Shown here: positions 42,500 to 52,423 of the stretch, one piece after another
How positions within the stretch are numbered: position 1 is the first letter of the stretch
Layout of the letters: the number at the start of each line of letters is the position of its first letter
DNA from: Bacteroidota bacterium
GTDB taxonomy: Bacteria; Bacteroidota; Bacteroidia; UKL13-3
Assembly (NCBI GenBank): GCA_027491355.1
Contig: JAIXWI010000019.1
Coordinates: 59,261-123,260, forward strand
DNA: 64,000 nt
Reading direction: 5' to 3'
Notes under the pieces: model-generated
The model's input: only the letters and a program-made list of their open reading frames with translations
Databases searched by the model: none
Told to the model about the DNA's origin: nothing
Translations under genes and position numbers: made by a program

Positions 42500-44137
42500 C
42501 TAACACACTACTGACAAAACACCTGTAATTTTCAAAGTATTTGTTGTCGCATCATAAGTTGCAGTACATGTCAATCCATTGACACTTGGCACTACAAAGT
42601 TAGTTTTTGAAAGCGGTATGGATACTGTATAAGTTTTACCTTTGTAGAAGGTTTCTAGTACATATGTTTTACCATTTTCCACAACAAATTTTTCTATGTT
42701 GTTGGCACCACTGTAAAAAGCTGTTTCATAGGTAGTCCCCTGAAATAAATAAAACCAATTACCAAAATTTGCATCTACAGGCTTATTGCTACAGCTTGCT
42801 ATAATTGAAACATCTACATTGACGTAATCTTTAGCGGCTCCATTTGCCGTAACAGTGACAGCCCCTTTAGTACACGGATCAAATAACTCAGATTCACCTA
42901 TAAGTTTACCTCCATCTCTGTTGTCGGTTATTCTGATTTTTGCTTTTGAAATTCTTGGAGTTGAGGCAAAAACCACTTCTTTACCATTCGAAATAGATGT
43001 ACCATGCAAAGCCCCCAAATAGTTTCCATTAGCTGTAACCATTGTAACCTCATAATTACCTCCCGACAAATTGGTTTGAATGTTTACTTTAAGTGGATTT
43101 TGGCAAGAACCATAACTACCAAACATACTCCAACCCCAATCTAAATTCCAACCTGATAAGTGACTCATCTCAAATTTCGCACTTAATTTTCCGTTGTCAG
43201 CAAAAACGTTGGCTTTGCCTTCATAAACCCACTCACCAGTTTCTTCGTTCAAACTCCAAACTGGAATGGAATCTCCTGCTTGAACGGGATTTCCAGTTTC
43301 AAAATTATCTTGATTGGCATTGAGTTCTATGCTAGCTGTTATTGGCTTACTAAACTTTTTTACTTCTGTATTACCTGCTTTCATATTCATGGTGAACATA
43401 CCAGCAGTAACAAAATTTAATCCACCTGGTATCCAATTCCCATCAGGCCCTTTTACATATTGAGGCGCCATACCTCCAGGAAAAACATTGTTAGCTGATG
43501 AGCTTAACGCAGAATAAAACTGAACATTAGTTGTTGCATTTGCAGCTGAAATTTGAACACCATTTGCATCTAAAAATTGAGTGCCAGAATCTATTTTTAA
43601 AGTTACTGTTTCTGTAGTTCCTGAAGGCGTTGGAGTTGAAATCAATTGATTGGCTTGAACCACTCCATTTAACAATCCAATGTCAGCAGTTTTAATTGCA
43701 ACTCCCACCGGAGGACTTCCTAATTCTTGTAGGTAAACAGTTACTACGGTAGGTTCACCAGTGGTAACTACGATATCTTTGATCAATTTTAAAAAACCGG
43801 GCGCATCAACCTCAATCTTAAATGCAAGACGGTTAGATGAAGAAAACAATTGGTTATTTGTAACAAATAGAGGAGCCATTCCTAATTTTGCAAAGTAATT
43901 GGTACCGCCATCTGCATCTACCAATGAACCCGCACCAGGACCTGAAATTTTTACAGCAAAGTTTCCCGGCCTTGTAGCAGATGCAACATTTGCATTAACA
44001 AATCTCAACAACACTGAATTTGAATACTTCGTGGTATTTACATTTACACGAACATTTTCCGTGATTCCTCTTTTACAGGCAGAAATAATTGTGATTGCAA
44101 CAATTAAAATAGACAAAAAAATGCTAATCTTTTTCAT
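42500..44137 (-). CDS. Predicted lipoprotein with possible FAM171/CILP-like segment
   Basis: Lipobox IISACKRG; AGDSIPVWSLNEETGEWVYEGKANV...FEMSHLSGWNLDW resembles FAM171/CILP-type segments (by eye). Confidence 0.6.
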   Translation of the reverse strand: MKKISIFLSILIVAITIISACKRGITENVRVNVNTTKYSNSVLLRFVNANVASATRPGNFAVKISGPGAGSLVDADGGTNYFAKLGMAPLFVTNNQLFSSSNRLAFKIEVDAPGFLKLIKDIVVTTGEPTVVTVYLQELGSPPVGVAIKTADIGLLNGVVQANQLISTPTPSGTTETVTLKIDSGTQFLDANGVQISAANATTNVQFYSALSSSANNVFPGGMAPQYVKGPDGNWIPGGLNFVTAGMFTMNMKAGNTEVKKFSKPITASIELNANQDNFETGNPVQAGDSIPVWSLNEETGEWVYEGKANVFADNGKLSAKFEMSHLSGWNLDWGWSMFGSYGSCQNPLKVNIQTNLSGGNYEVTMVTANGNYLGALHGTSISNGKEVVFASTPRISKAKIRITDNRDGGKLIGESELFDPCTKGAVTVTANGAAKDYVNVDVSIIASCSNKPVDANFGNWFYLFQGTTYETAFYSGANNIEKFVVENGKTYVLETFYKGKTYTVSIPLSKTNFVVPSVNGLTCTATYDATTNTLKITGVLSVVC

Positions 44138-44143
44138 AGGAAG

Positions 44144-44857
44144 TTAGTTAATTTTATAGTTAAAGCTCAACTGAAACGTTGGAAAATACCTGTAATCATC
44201 CGTGTTTTTATTAATTTGAGTAGCCATGGATGCATTGTCTTGTAAACGTCCAGTTCCAATAACTGTTGTTGTTGGCTGGCTCAAATAAAACATTCCTAAA
44301 TCCATATTCAAATTAAACTTAGTTTCAGGAATAGGCATTCCAAATCCAAGACCCATGTATGGCGCTATCCCTTTCCAATCTAGATTCAATTCTAGTTGCC
44401 CAATTTCTGAGGGAGAATAGGTTACATTTTCAATGGTGTATGAGGATTTTGGCAACAATGTTGCTTTGAGATCACCGTTCAAAAAATAGCCCAAACCACC
44501 TACTAGTCTTAATCCAATGTGCTCGAAAACTTGGTATTCTCCAAATAAATGAATGTTGCTGAAACTTGCAGCTAAATTAGCAGTTGTAGAAAGACCACTA
44601 ACTGTAATGGGCATTTTATAAGTTGCTGGCAAATAACTGGCACCTGCTCTTAAAAATACCCTATTGTGAAGTTTTGCTTTGTAATTTAATCCCAATCCAG
44701 TAGTTCCAAATTGTATCCCTACAGATGAGCTTTTGACTATTTTGCTCATTGCGTTTTGTTTAGCTGACTCTTTGAGTCTCGCAATTACTTCTTTCTCAGC
44801 AGCAGACAAGAATGTGAAGTTGAGGAGCAGAAAAAACAAGGTTGTAATTTTTTTCAT
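44144..44857 (-). CDS. Predicted outer-membrane beta-barrel protein
   Basis: Signal peptide and repeated barrel-like strands (VGIQFGTTGLGLNYKAKLHNRVFLRAGASYLPATYKMP..., FPTFQLSFNYKIN). Confidence 0.65.
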   Translation of the reverse strand: MKKITTLFFLLLNFTFLSAAEKEVIARLKESAKQNAMSKIVKSSSVGIQFGTTGLGLNYKAKLHNRVFLRAGASYLPATYKMPITVSGLSTTANLAASFSNIHLFGEYQVFEHIGLRLVGGLGYFLNGDLKATLLPKSSYTIENVTYSPSEIGQLELNLDWKGIAPYMGLGFGMPIPETKFNLNMDLGMFYLSQPTTTVIGTGRLQDNASMATQINKNTDDYRYFPTFQLSFNYKIN

Positions 44858-44943
44858 GGCTTAAATTTTATACAAGTTGATGAATACTTTTAAATTTTAC
44901 AAATTAAATTATTATAGGCCAAACAGCCCTTACAAAATTAAAG

Positions 44944-45675
44944 CTACCACGAACCACTCGAGCCACCACCGCCAAAACTTCCGCCACCAAAACCTCCAAA
45001 TCCAGAACCTCCTCCACTGAACCCACCACTGCCAAAACTTCCATAAAATGGTGTTCCAAAACCACCTCTAAAGCCACCATTTCGGCCTCCACCTTTGTTT
45101 CTAAAAACAAAAAACAAGAGTAACACAACAATCATTAAAACCAATTGAATAAAACTCAAGTCATTTTTTTTGTGTTTGGGTAAGTCATTTATAAATTCAC
45201 CGGATGCAGCCTGCATCATTGCCGTTGTTGCAGCATCTATACCTGCTGCGTACTGAGCCTGTTTAAAATATGGCTGAATGATTTGATTGATGATTCGTTT
45301 TGAGAGTGCATCTGTGATGGTAGCCTCCAAGCCATAACCTGTATGAATTCTGACTTTTCGGTCCTCAATGGCGATGTAAAGTAATAAGCCATTGTTTTTA
45401 CCTTTTTCTCCTATACCCCATGTTTGAGCCAATCTTTGACAGTAATCAAAAAGATCATCGCCTGCTATACTGTTTTCAATGACAACTGCTATTTGAGTAG
45501 AGGTTGAATCGTAGTATGCCTTTAATTTATTTTCAATTTGTGCTGCATCTCCTTTACCAATAACATTTGCATAATCGTTTAAGAATCTGGGTGGATTGAA
45601 CTGACTGGGGATTTCTTTGGCTTGGAGCAGCATTGAACCAAAAAACGCAAAAATAAATGCAATTAACTTACTCAT
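44944..45675 (-). CDS. TPM-domain membrane protein with glycine-rich C-terminus (YgcG-like)
   Basis: FNPPRFLNDYANVIGKGDAAQIENKLKAYYDSTSTQIAVVIENSI; C-terminal GGSGFGGFGGGSFGGGGSSGSW. Confidence 0.9.
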   Translation of the reverse strand: MSKLIAFIFAFFGSMLLQAKEIPSQFNPPRFLNDYANVIGKGDAAQIENKLKAYYDSTSTQIAVVIENSIAGDDLFDYCQRLAQTWGIGEKGKNNGLLLYIAIEDRKVRIHTGYGLEATITDALSKRIINQIIQPYFKQAQYAAGIDAATTAMMQAASGEFINDLPKHKKNDLSFIQLVLMIVVLLLFFVFRNKGGGRNGGFRGGFGTPFYGSFGSGGFSGGGSGFGGFGGGSFGGGGSSGSW

Positions 45676-46111
45676 GCATGTCCTCCCCTAATGAGATTTC
45701 GTTGCTCAATTCATTGACATCATTCGTTTGGTAAGGAAAAAAATGCTTGAGTTTGTTTCCTGATTCCAATATTGCCCATTCCAATCCTTCTAAAAATTTA
45801 CCAGCTTTAAATTGAGTCGTCAGATGGTTGCGGATGTTATCCCAAAAATCATTGCCAACAACCTCATGAATACCTGCATCTCCAATAATGGCAAATTGCT
45901 TAGCATTGGTTGCCAGATAAATCAAAACGCCGTTTCGCTGCTCTGTTTGGTGCATGTTGAGGTGTTCAAAAACAATTTTTGCCTGCTCAAGGGCACTTTT
46001 TCCTGTTGGTAAATCTTGGTCTATATGCACCCTGATTTCACCAGATGTATCTTTCTCTGCTGACTGGATTGCATTGACAAGTAATGCTGTTTCCTTTTTT
46101 GAAAATTTCAT
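45668..46111 (-). CDS. TPM-domain protein
   Basis: AIQSAEKDTSGEIRVHIDQDLP...RNGVLIYLATNAKQFAIIGDAGIHEVVGNDFWD. Confidence 0.88.
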   Translation of the reverse strand: MKFSKKETALLVNAIQSAEKDTSGEIRVHIDQDLPTGKSALEQAKIVFEHLNMHQTEQRNGVLIYLATNAKQFAIIGDAGIHEVVGNDFWDNIRNHLTTQFKAGKFLEGLEWAILESGNKLKHFFPYQTNDVNELSNEISLGEDMHE

Positions 46112-46124
46112 TGATAAAGCTTAA

Positions 46125-46147
46125 AAAAGCCGGATTGACCGGCTTTT
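46125..46147 (-). terminator. Hairpin with T-run on the minus strand, in the lemA region
   Basis: AAAAGCCGG-ATTGA-CCGGCTTTT, followed by TTTAAG on the minus strand, between the lemA stop (46158) and TPM start (46111). Confidence 0.7.
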
Positions 46148-46157
46148 GAATGGTTAA

Positions 46158-46748
46158 TTAAAACTTTACTTCTGGAGCTTTGGCGGCCTCAGCATCTGCT
46201 TCAAAATAGCCTTTTTTATCAAAGCCAAACATTCCAGCAAACATTACCTGAGGAAATTTCCTAATGTAGGCATTGTAGTCTTTTACTGCATTGTTGAATT
46301 GGTCTCTTTCAACTTTAATTCTGTTTTCTGTACCTTCAATTTGACTTTGCAATTCAGAGAAGTTTTGGGTTGCTCTTAATTGTGGATATTGCTCTGCAAC
46401 CACCATCAAACGACCCAAGGCTTGGCTCAATTGCCCTTGAGATGCTTGGAATTTTTGCAATGATTCAGGAGATAATTTTGAGGGATCAACTGTAATTTGA
46501 CTGGCTTTTGACCTGGCTTCAATGACTGCTGTTAATGTTTGCTGTTCAAAATTGGCAGCACCTTTTACTGTAGCAACTAAATTGGGTATTAAATCCAATC
46601 TTCTTTGGTAAGCACTTTGAACGGTGGCCCATGCACTTTCTGTAGTTTCTTGTTTGGTTACCATTGAATTATAAGAGCCACAAGCTCCTACAAAAAGCAT
46701 CAACACCAATCCTACAATAGATAATAAGACAATTGTTCCTTTTTTCAT
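46158..46748 (-). CDS. lemA: LemA family protein
   Basis: ACGSYNSMVTKQETTESAWATVQSAYQRRLDLIPNLVATVKGAANFEQQTLTAVIEARSKA. Confidence 0.95.
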   Translation of the reverse strand: MKKGTIVLLSIVGLVLMLFVGACGSYNSMVTKQETTESAWATVQSAYQRRLDLIPNLVATVKGAANFEQQTLTAVIEARSKASQITVDPSKLSPESLQKFQASQGQLSQALGRLMVVAEQYPQLRATQNFSELQSQIEGTENRIKVERDQFNNAVKDYNAYIRKFPQVMFAGMFGFDKKGYFEADAEAAKAPEVKF

Positions 46749-46904
46749 GTTTAATTTTTTTAGAGTGATTGTGATGAAATATACAAATACATTGCCAAAA
46801 AACGCATACTGCCAAATTGTATGTCATTTTGCAGGTAGAGATTTTTTAAAAGTGTTGATTGAAGCTGAGTCAAATTGCATATCTTGCCACAAGAATTTAT
46901 TGCT

Positions 46905-47975
46905 ATGATATTTAACAGCGATTGCATCCACTTCAAAGGACATATTCCATGTAAACCTCATAAAGAGAATGGTTACCACTGCGAAAATTGTCCTGCCTAT
47001 ACCAAAGTCTCTAAAAGAATCCTGATCATTAAATTAGGGGCAATAGGTGATGTTATCAGAACAACTCCATTAATAGTTAGGTATAAAAACATGTTTCCAG
47101 ATTGTAAAATTACTTGGTTAACATGGACTCCAGATATTTTACCTGCATCAAAAATTGATGAGGTGTTGAAATGGGACCACAATGCTATTTTGTATGTTCA
47201 ACACAGCAATTGGGACATTGCCATTAATTTAGACAAAGAAAAAGAAGCTGGTGCTTTACTCAAAACCATTGATGCCAAAGAGAAATTTGGATACATTTTA
47301 AGAGACAATGAAATACAACCGGCTAATGACTTGGCAATTCATAAATTTGCAACCGGCATGTTTGATGATGTTTCCAAAGCAAATACTAAATCTTATTTAC
47401 AAGAAATATTTGAAATTTGTGGGTTGAAACATGAAGGTGAACCCTACTTGATGGATACCCATCATGAAAAAGGGTACCAATGGAATTTACCCTCAGATAA
47501 AAAAATCATCGGTTTAAATACCGGTTGTGGAGGGCGTTGGACAACCCGTTTGTGGAGTATAGAAAAATGGGTTGAACTTGTGGCATTGATCAAACAACAA
47601 CATCCTGATGCTCATATTTTATTATTGGGAGGTGAAGCTGAAGATGCTAGAAACAAACAAATTCAACAATTATCAGGAGCCCATTATTTAGGCTATTTTT
47701 CATTGTATGAATTCATCAATTTGGTGAACCATTGCCACCTAGTGATTACACAAGTAACAATGGGCATGCACATTACTTTGGCCTTAGGTAAAAAAATCAT
47801 TTTAATGAACAATATCTTCAATCCTTATGAGTTTGACTTGTTTGGCAAAGGAGAAATTGTATCGCCAGATAAAGCTTGTAAATGCTTTTACAGAGGCGCT
47901 TGCATAGATGGAGTTAGTTGTATGGAAGAATTACCTGCAAATAAAATTGCAAGTGCTGTTACCAGACATTACTAA
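46905..47975 (+). CDS. Glycosyltransferase family 9 (heptosyltransferase-like) with Cys-rich termini
   Basis: RILIIKLGAIGDVIRTTPLIVRYKNMFPDCKITWLT, GLNTGCGGRWTTRLWSIEKWVELVALIKQ. ATG 46905 preferred over 46875. Confidence 0.88.
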   Translation: MIFNSDCIHFKGHIPCKPHKENGYHCENCPAYTKVSKRILIIKLGAIGDVIRTTPLIVRYKNMFPDCKITWLTWTPDILPASKIDEVLKWDHNAILYVQHSNWDIAINLDKEKEAGALLKTIDAKEKFGYILRDNEIQPANDLAIHKFATGMFDDVSKANTKSYLQEIFEICGLKHEGEPYLMDTHHEKGYQWNLPSDKKIIGLNTGCGGRWTTRLWSIEKWVELVALIKQQHPDAHILLLGGEAEDARNKQIQQLSGAHYLGYFSLYEFINLVNHCHLVITQVTMGMHITLALGKKIILMNNIFNPYEFDLFGKGEIVSPDKACKCFYRGACIDGVSCMEELPANKIASAVTRHY

Positions 47976-49120
47976 TCTTTTTCAAAAATAGCGATTCGTC
48001 CTTTAGAACCAGCTAAAACAATAAGCTGTGCATTTTTAGACATCCCTATCACATTGAATCCTGGCTTCAAAGATAGCCTATCAATGACAGTTCCTTCATT
48101 GAAATGAATGAACTCTGTGCCATTGGTCCCTGTTGTTAAAAATTTATTTGAATCAATAGCTTTTACACAAGATTGATAAGAAAAGCCCTTTACGGAAGCA
48201 ATGACTCGGAAGTCTTTTAGGTCTACGATACCTATACTTGCAGACATCTTTGTGGTTGAATCATTGGTATAATCGCCACCAACAATTACCAAATAAGGCA
48301 AGCCTTTATTCTTTAATTGAGAAAATGAAAAAGCCCCCTGTGAAGCTGTACCTTGAACAATTGGCAGCGGCAATTGCTTCCATGTTTTATTCTGAACATT
48401 GTACACATATAAATTGGATTGAGTGCCACCACTCACAAACGCAAAGCTGTTTTTATTGAGCCATTGAATGCATGAACCGCTTGCAGCAAAAGCAGATTCA
48501 CCCATAGAAACTTTTGGTGCCGTTGCTGTGTCAATCAATTGCCAAGAATCACCCATATCATTTGACAAGTAAACCATGAATTTACCTTGAATGGGATCGC
48601 TCAACATGACTCCTTCTTTTTCATTAAAATCGATGCCATCAATGAATACCGCTGAATCATTGCTGCTAAAAACTTCAATCCATGTTTGTCCTTCATCAAA
48701 GGTTTTGAGCATCAAAGCAGGAAAACCGGAACTGCTGAGTAAAACAGTTGTTCGATTGAATACATGGATATCTCTAAAATCAGATTTAGCATATTTTTCA
48801 ATTTGTGTGAATTGCAAATGAGCACCTTTGTTTACGCTCTTTGCTATAACTCCTTTACTTCCTGAACACCAAAAAACTTGTTTGTTCAAAACAGAAAGCC
48901 CTCTAAAAGATACTGCATTCAACTTTAAATTTGTATTGATAGCTAATGTATCAGGCAAGTTGCATTGTTTGAGCTGTTGGCCATGTATTGGGTTCAGCAA
49001 TAAACAACAAAAAAACAATACAAAACACATTCTTATCAAGCCATTTGGGCATTCAACATGCTTCAATTTATTAAAACGCATAAGTGATTTAACAGTTACA
49101 ATTTGAAACAATATAGCCAA
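47972..49120 (-). CDS. Ycf48-like/beta-propeller secreted protein
   Basis: Repeats of the type VFWCSGSKGVIAKSVNKGAHLQF, LMLKTFDEGQTWIEVFSSNDSAVFIDGIDF, VYLSNDMGDSWQLID. Confidence 0.7.
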   Translation of the reverse strand: MAILFQIVTVKSLMRFNKLKHVECPNGLIRMCFVLFFCCLLLNPIHGQQLKQCNLPDTLAINTNLKLNAVSFRGLSVLNKQVFWCSGSKGVIAKSVNKGAHLQFTQIEKYAKSDFRDIHVFNRTTVLLSSSGFPALMLKTFDEGQTWIEVFSSNDSAVFIDGIDFNEKEGVMLSDPIQGKFMVYLSNDMGDSWQLIDTATAPKVSMGESAFAASGSCIQWLNKNSFAFVSGGTQSNLYVYNVQNKTWKQLPLPIVQGTASQGAFSFSQLKNKGLPYLVIVGGDYTNDSTTKMSASIGIVDLKDFRVIASVKGFSYQSCVKAIDSNKFLTTGTNGTEFIHFNEGTVIDRLSLKPGFNVIGMSKNAQLIVLAGSKGRIAIFEKD

Positions 49121-49231
49121 TATAGCTTACATTTGAATAGCTGCTTAAAAGATACAATGTTGAGGCAGCAGCAATTGAATCCTTGAATAGAGCTGACTCA
49201 TATCAAGCAGATTCAGTCAAATTTGAGCAGT

Positions 49232-51445
49232 ATGAAAAACAAGAAAGACATTCAATATTATAAACAAAAAGTACAACAAGTTTTTGCAGAGGCCGGTAGA
49301 AAAATACTCAACTACAAACAAGTTGCAGCTCGATTGGATTTCAACGATGGCGAAAGCAGAACCATGATACTTTCAGCAATCAAACAGTTGTGTGCCGAAA
49401 ACTTTTTAGAAGAGATAGATACAGGCAGGTACATCTTAAAATTCATTCCTCAATTTATAACGGGAAGGGTTGACATGACTCAAAATAGAGCTGCATACGT
49501 TGTTCCTGAAGATGGCACAGAAGACATTTATGTACCTGCAGATTATACCCATACAGCATTGCATGGAGATACCGTAAAGGTTGCTTTGGCTGCCAGTAAA
49601 AAAGGAGCCAAAAGAATGGGCGAAATTGTTGAAATTACCAAAAGAGACAAAAGCCAATTTGTAGGCATTCTTAACATTCATGCTGGTTATGGTTTTTTGG
49701 TTGCTGAAGACCGTAAAATGAAATTGGACATTTTCATCCCAAAGGAAAAGTTTGGCGGTGCTAAAAACGGAGAAAAAGCTATAGCAAAAATTACACATTG
49801 GGAGCCTGAAGACATGCATCCTACTGGTGAAGTGATAGCAGTATTGGGAAAGCCTGGTGTTCATGAAACAGAAATGAATGCCATTGTAGCCGAATTTGGA
49901 TTTGCTGCCAAATTCCCTGAAGAAGTAGAAATGGAAGCCTCACAATTGAACACGAAAACAAGTGCTGCAGAAATTAAATTGAGGCGGGATTTCAGAGAAG
50001 TACTCACTTTTACAATTGACCCTGCAGATGCCAAAGATTTTGACGATGCTTTGTCATTCGTGGCATTGCCAGATGGTACCTACGAAATTGGCATACACAT
50101 AGCAGATGTTTCTCATTACGTGCAAAAAGGATCAGCACTTGACCAAGAGGCCATTAAAAGAGGAACATCCGTTTATTTGGTTGACAGAACCATCCCTATG
50201 CTTCCGGAGAAACTTTCAAATGAACTTTGTTCTTTAAGGCCCAATGAAGACAAATTGTGCTTCAGTGTGGCAGTTAAAATGAACCAAGAGGCAGCAGTAT
50301 TGGATACTTGGTTTGGTAAAACCATTATCCATTCTAAACGCAGGTTTACTTATGAAGAAGCACAAGAACGCATTGAAACAAAATCTGGAGACCTTTGTGA
50401 AGAATTAGAAATATTGAACAACTTAGCCATTCAACTCAAAGAAAAACGTTTCAAAAAAGGAGCCATTAGTTTTGAAACCCAAGAGGTAAAATTCAGGCTA
50501 GATGAAAACAACAAACCCATCGATTTATTTGTAAAAATCAGAAAAGACGCCCATAAGTTGATTGAAGAATTTATGTTGTTAGCCAATAGAAAAGTAGCCG
50601 AATTGATTGCCAGCAAAAAAAGCAAAGAACATGCCTATCCTTTTGTATACAGGGTTCACGAAGAACCAAACGAAGACAAACTTGGACAGTTCAATTTGTT
50701 TGCTTCGAGGTTTGGCTACCATATTCAAACCTCTAGCGTAAAGGCCATTGCTAAAAGCTTCAATGATTTATTAGAACAAGTAGAAGGAAAACCAGAACAA
50801 AATTTGGTTCAAAGTCAGGCCATCAGAACCATGAGTAAAGCATATTATACCGGTAAAAAAACAATGCACTATGGTTTGGCTTTTGACCACTATACCCATT
50901 TTACTTCACCTATTAGAAGGTATCCTGATTTATTGGCCCATCGTTTGCTATTTGGCTATTTACACAACGAAAAACCAGGCATAGAAAAAGAGATTGAAGA
51001 ACTGTGCAAACAATCTTCTGCCATGGAGGTAAAAGCTGCAGATGCTGAAAGAGCGAGTGTTCGTTACAAACAAGTAGAATACATCAGTGATTTTATTGGA
51101 GACACTTTTAAAGGTATTATTTCAGGTGTAACAGAATGGGGAGTGTATGTAGAAATCAGTCAATTCAGAGCTGAAGGATTGATTAAAATACAAAACTTGG
51201 GTGAGGATTATTTTGATTACGACGAAAACAACAAATGGATTACCAGCAGAAATGGCAGGCAAAAATTGCAATTAGGTGATGAAATTGAGGTAATGGTTGT
51301 AGCAGCTGATATCTTTAAAAGACAAATTGATTTGGCTTGGACAGCAAGTACTGTTACAACAAATTTCAGAAAGAAATTAGACCCACGAGCAAACAAAAAA
51401 CAAGACAGAAAAGCTGGAAGGAAACACCAAAAAAGAAGAAGATAA
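49232..51445 (+). CDS. rnr: Ribonuclease R
   Basis: TIDPADAKDFDDALSFVALPDGTYEIGIHIADVSHYVQ, DRTIPMLPEKLSNELCSLRPNEDKL, FTSPIRRYPDLLAHRLL, S1 domain, basic C-terminal tail. Confidence 0.95.
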   Translation: MKNKKDIQYYKQKVQQVFAEAGRKILNYKQVAARLDFNDGESRTMILSAIKQLCAENFLEEIDTGRYILKFIPQFITGRVDMTQNRAAYVVPEDGTEDIYVPADYTHTALHGDTVKVALAASKKGAKRMGEIVEITKRDKSQFVGILNIHAGYGFLVAEDRKMKLDIFIPKEKFGGAKNGEKAIAKITHWEPEDMHPTGEVIAVLGKPGVHETEMNAIVAEFGFAAKFPEEVEMEASQLNTKTSAAEIKLRRDFREVLTFTIDPADAKDFDDALSFVALPDGTYEIGIHIADVSHYVQKGSALDQEAIKRGTSVYLVDRTIPMLPEKLSNELCSLRPNEDKLCFSVAVKMNQEAAVLDTWFGKTIIHSKRRFTYEEAQERIETKSGDLCEELEILNNLAIQLKEKRFKKGAISFETQEVKFRLDENNKPIDLFVKIRKDAHKLIEEFMLLANRKVAELIASKKSKEHAYPFVYRVHEEPNEDKLGQFNLFASRFGYHIQTSSVKAIAKSFNDLLEQVEGKPEQNLVQSQAIRTMSKAYYTGKKTMHYGLAFDHYTHFTSPIRRYPDLLAHRLLFGYLHNEKPGIEKEIEELCKQSSAMEVKAADAERASVRYKQVEYISDFIGDTFKGIISGVTEWGVYVEISQFRAEGLIKIQNLGEDYFDYDENNKWITSRNGRQKLQLGDEIEVMVVAADIFKRQIDLAWTASTVTTNFRKKLDPRANKKQDRKAGRKHQKRRR

Positions 51446-52419
51446 TGCCATTTATTCAAGGAAATTTTAAAGGTAATTTGTTTTCAAAAAATGGGCATTG
51501 GGAAACCATCATGCCAGCTTTGTTCCGAAAAATAGAATTGCCTTATAGAAGAGAACGTTTCACTTTACCTGATGGCGATTTTTTAGACCTTGACCTATTG
51601 GATCAAAGTAATGAGGATGCTCCAATTATGGTGCTTTTTCACGGGCTTGAAGGCAGCTCTAACTCTCAATACATAAAAGGCTTCAGTAAACGTTTTCAGC
51701 AATTGGGTATGCGTTGCGTTGCGGTTAATTTTAGGAGTTGCAGTGGCACCATGAACAAGCATTTGATTTCCTATCACAGTGGAGCTACTGACGACATCCA
51801 TACCATCCTACATCATTTTGCAAATCAGTTTAAAAACAGCTCATTGTTTGCATTAGGATTTAGTTTAGGAGGCAATGCTTTGCTCAAATATTTAGGTGAT
51901 GGATTGAAACAATTACCCACTCAATTGAAAGCGGCCTGTTGTATTTCTGTGCCTATTGATTTAGCAGGGAGTTCAATGCAATTGTCTAAATTTACAAATC
52001 AATTGTACATGCGTCAATTCTTGAAAAGTTTGAACGAAAAAATGAAGTTAAAAGCGCAATTTTTCCCCAATAGCATAGACACAACAGGTATAGATAAAAT
52101 TACAAACTTTTGGGAATGGGACAACCGTTTTACTGCTAAAATAAATGGATTTAAAAATGCAGAAGATTATTACAATCAATGCAATGCATTGCAATTCTTA
52201 GAACAACTGAATGTTCCAACATTGTTGTTAAATGCATTGAATGACCCATTTTTATCAGAAAAGTGTTTCCCAGAAAAATTGGCAAAACAACATCCATTGT
52301 TTACTTTTGAGCAGTGTCAATATGGTGGGCATGTAGGCTTTGCAAGTGCATTCCCAAATGGCTATTATTGGCATGAAGAACGAGCCATTGCATTTATGAA
52401 CGAACATCAACAAGGATAA
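51445..52419 (+). CDS. YheT-like alpha/beta hydrolase
   Basis: VLFHGLEGSSNSQYIKGFSKRFQQLGMRCVAVNFRSCSG, ALGFSLGGNALLKYLGD. ATG 51445 overlaps the rnr TAA (TAATG); ORF track start 51337 lies inside rnr. Confidence 0.9.
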   Translation: MPFIQGNFKGNLFSKNGHWETIMPALFRKIELPYRRERFTLPDGDFLDLDLLDQSNEDAPIMVLFHGLEGSSNSQYIKGFSKRFQQLGMRCVAVNFRSCSGTMNKHLISYHSGATDDIHTILHHFANQFKNSSLFALGFSLGGNALLKYLGDGLKQLPTQLKAACCISVPIDLAGSSMQLSKFTNQLYMRQFLKSLNEKMKLKAQFFPNSIDTTGIDKITNFWEWDNRFTAKINGFKNAEDYYNQCNALQFLEQLNVPTLLLNALNDPFLSEKCFPEKLAKQHPLFTFEQCQYGGHVGFASAFPNGYYWHEERAIAFMNEHQQG

Positions 52420-52423
52420 TATT

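Noticed and set aside
44904-45131. 75-aa ORF in the TPM/glycine-rich region
   Set aside because: Alternate-frame reading of the low-complexity Gly-rich codons of the YgcG-like gene.
49436-49864. 142-aa minus-strand ORF within rnr
   Set aside because: Antisense shadow; RNase R is clear on the plus strand.
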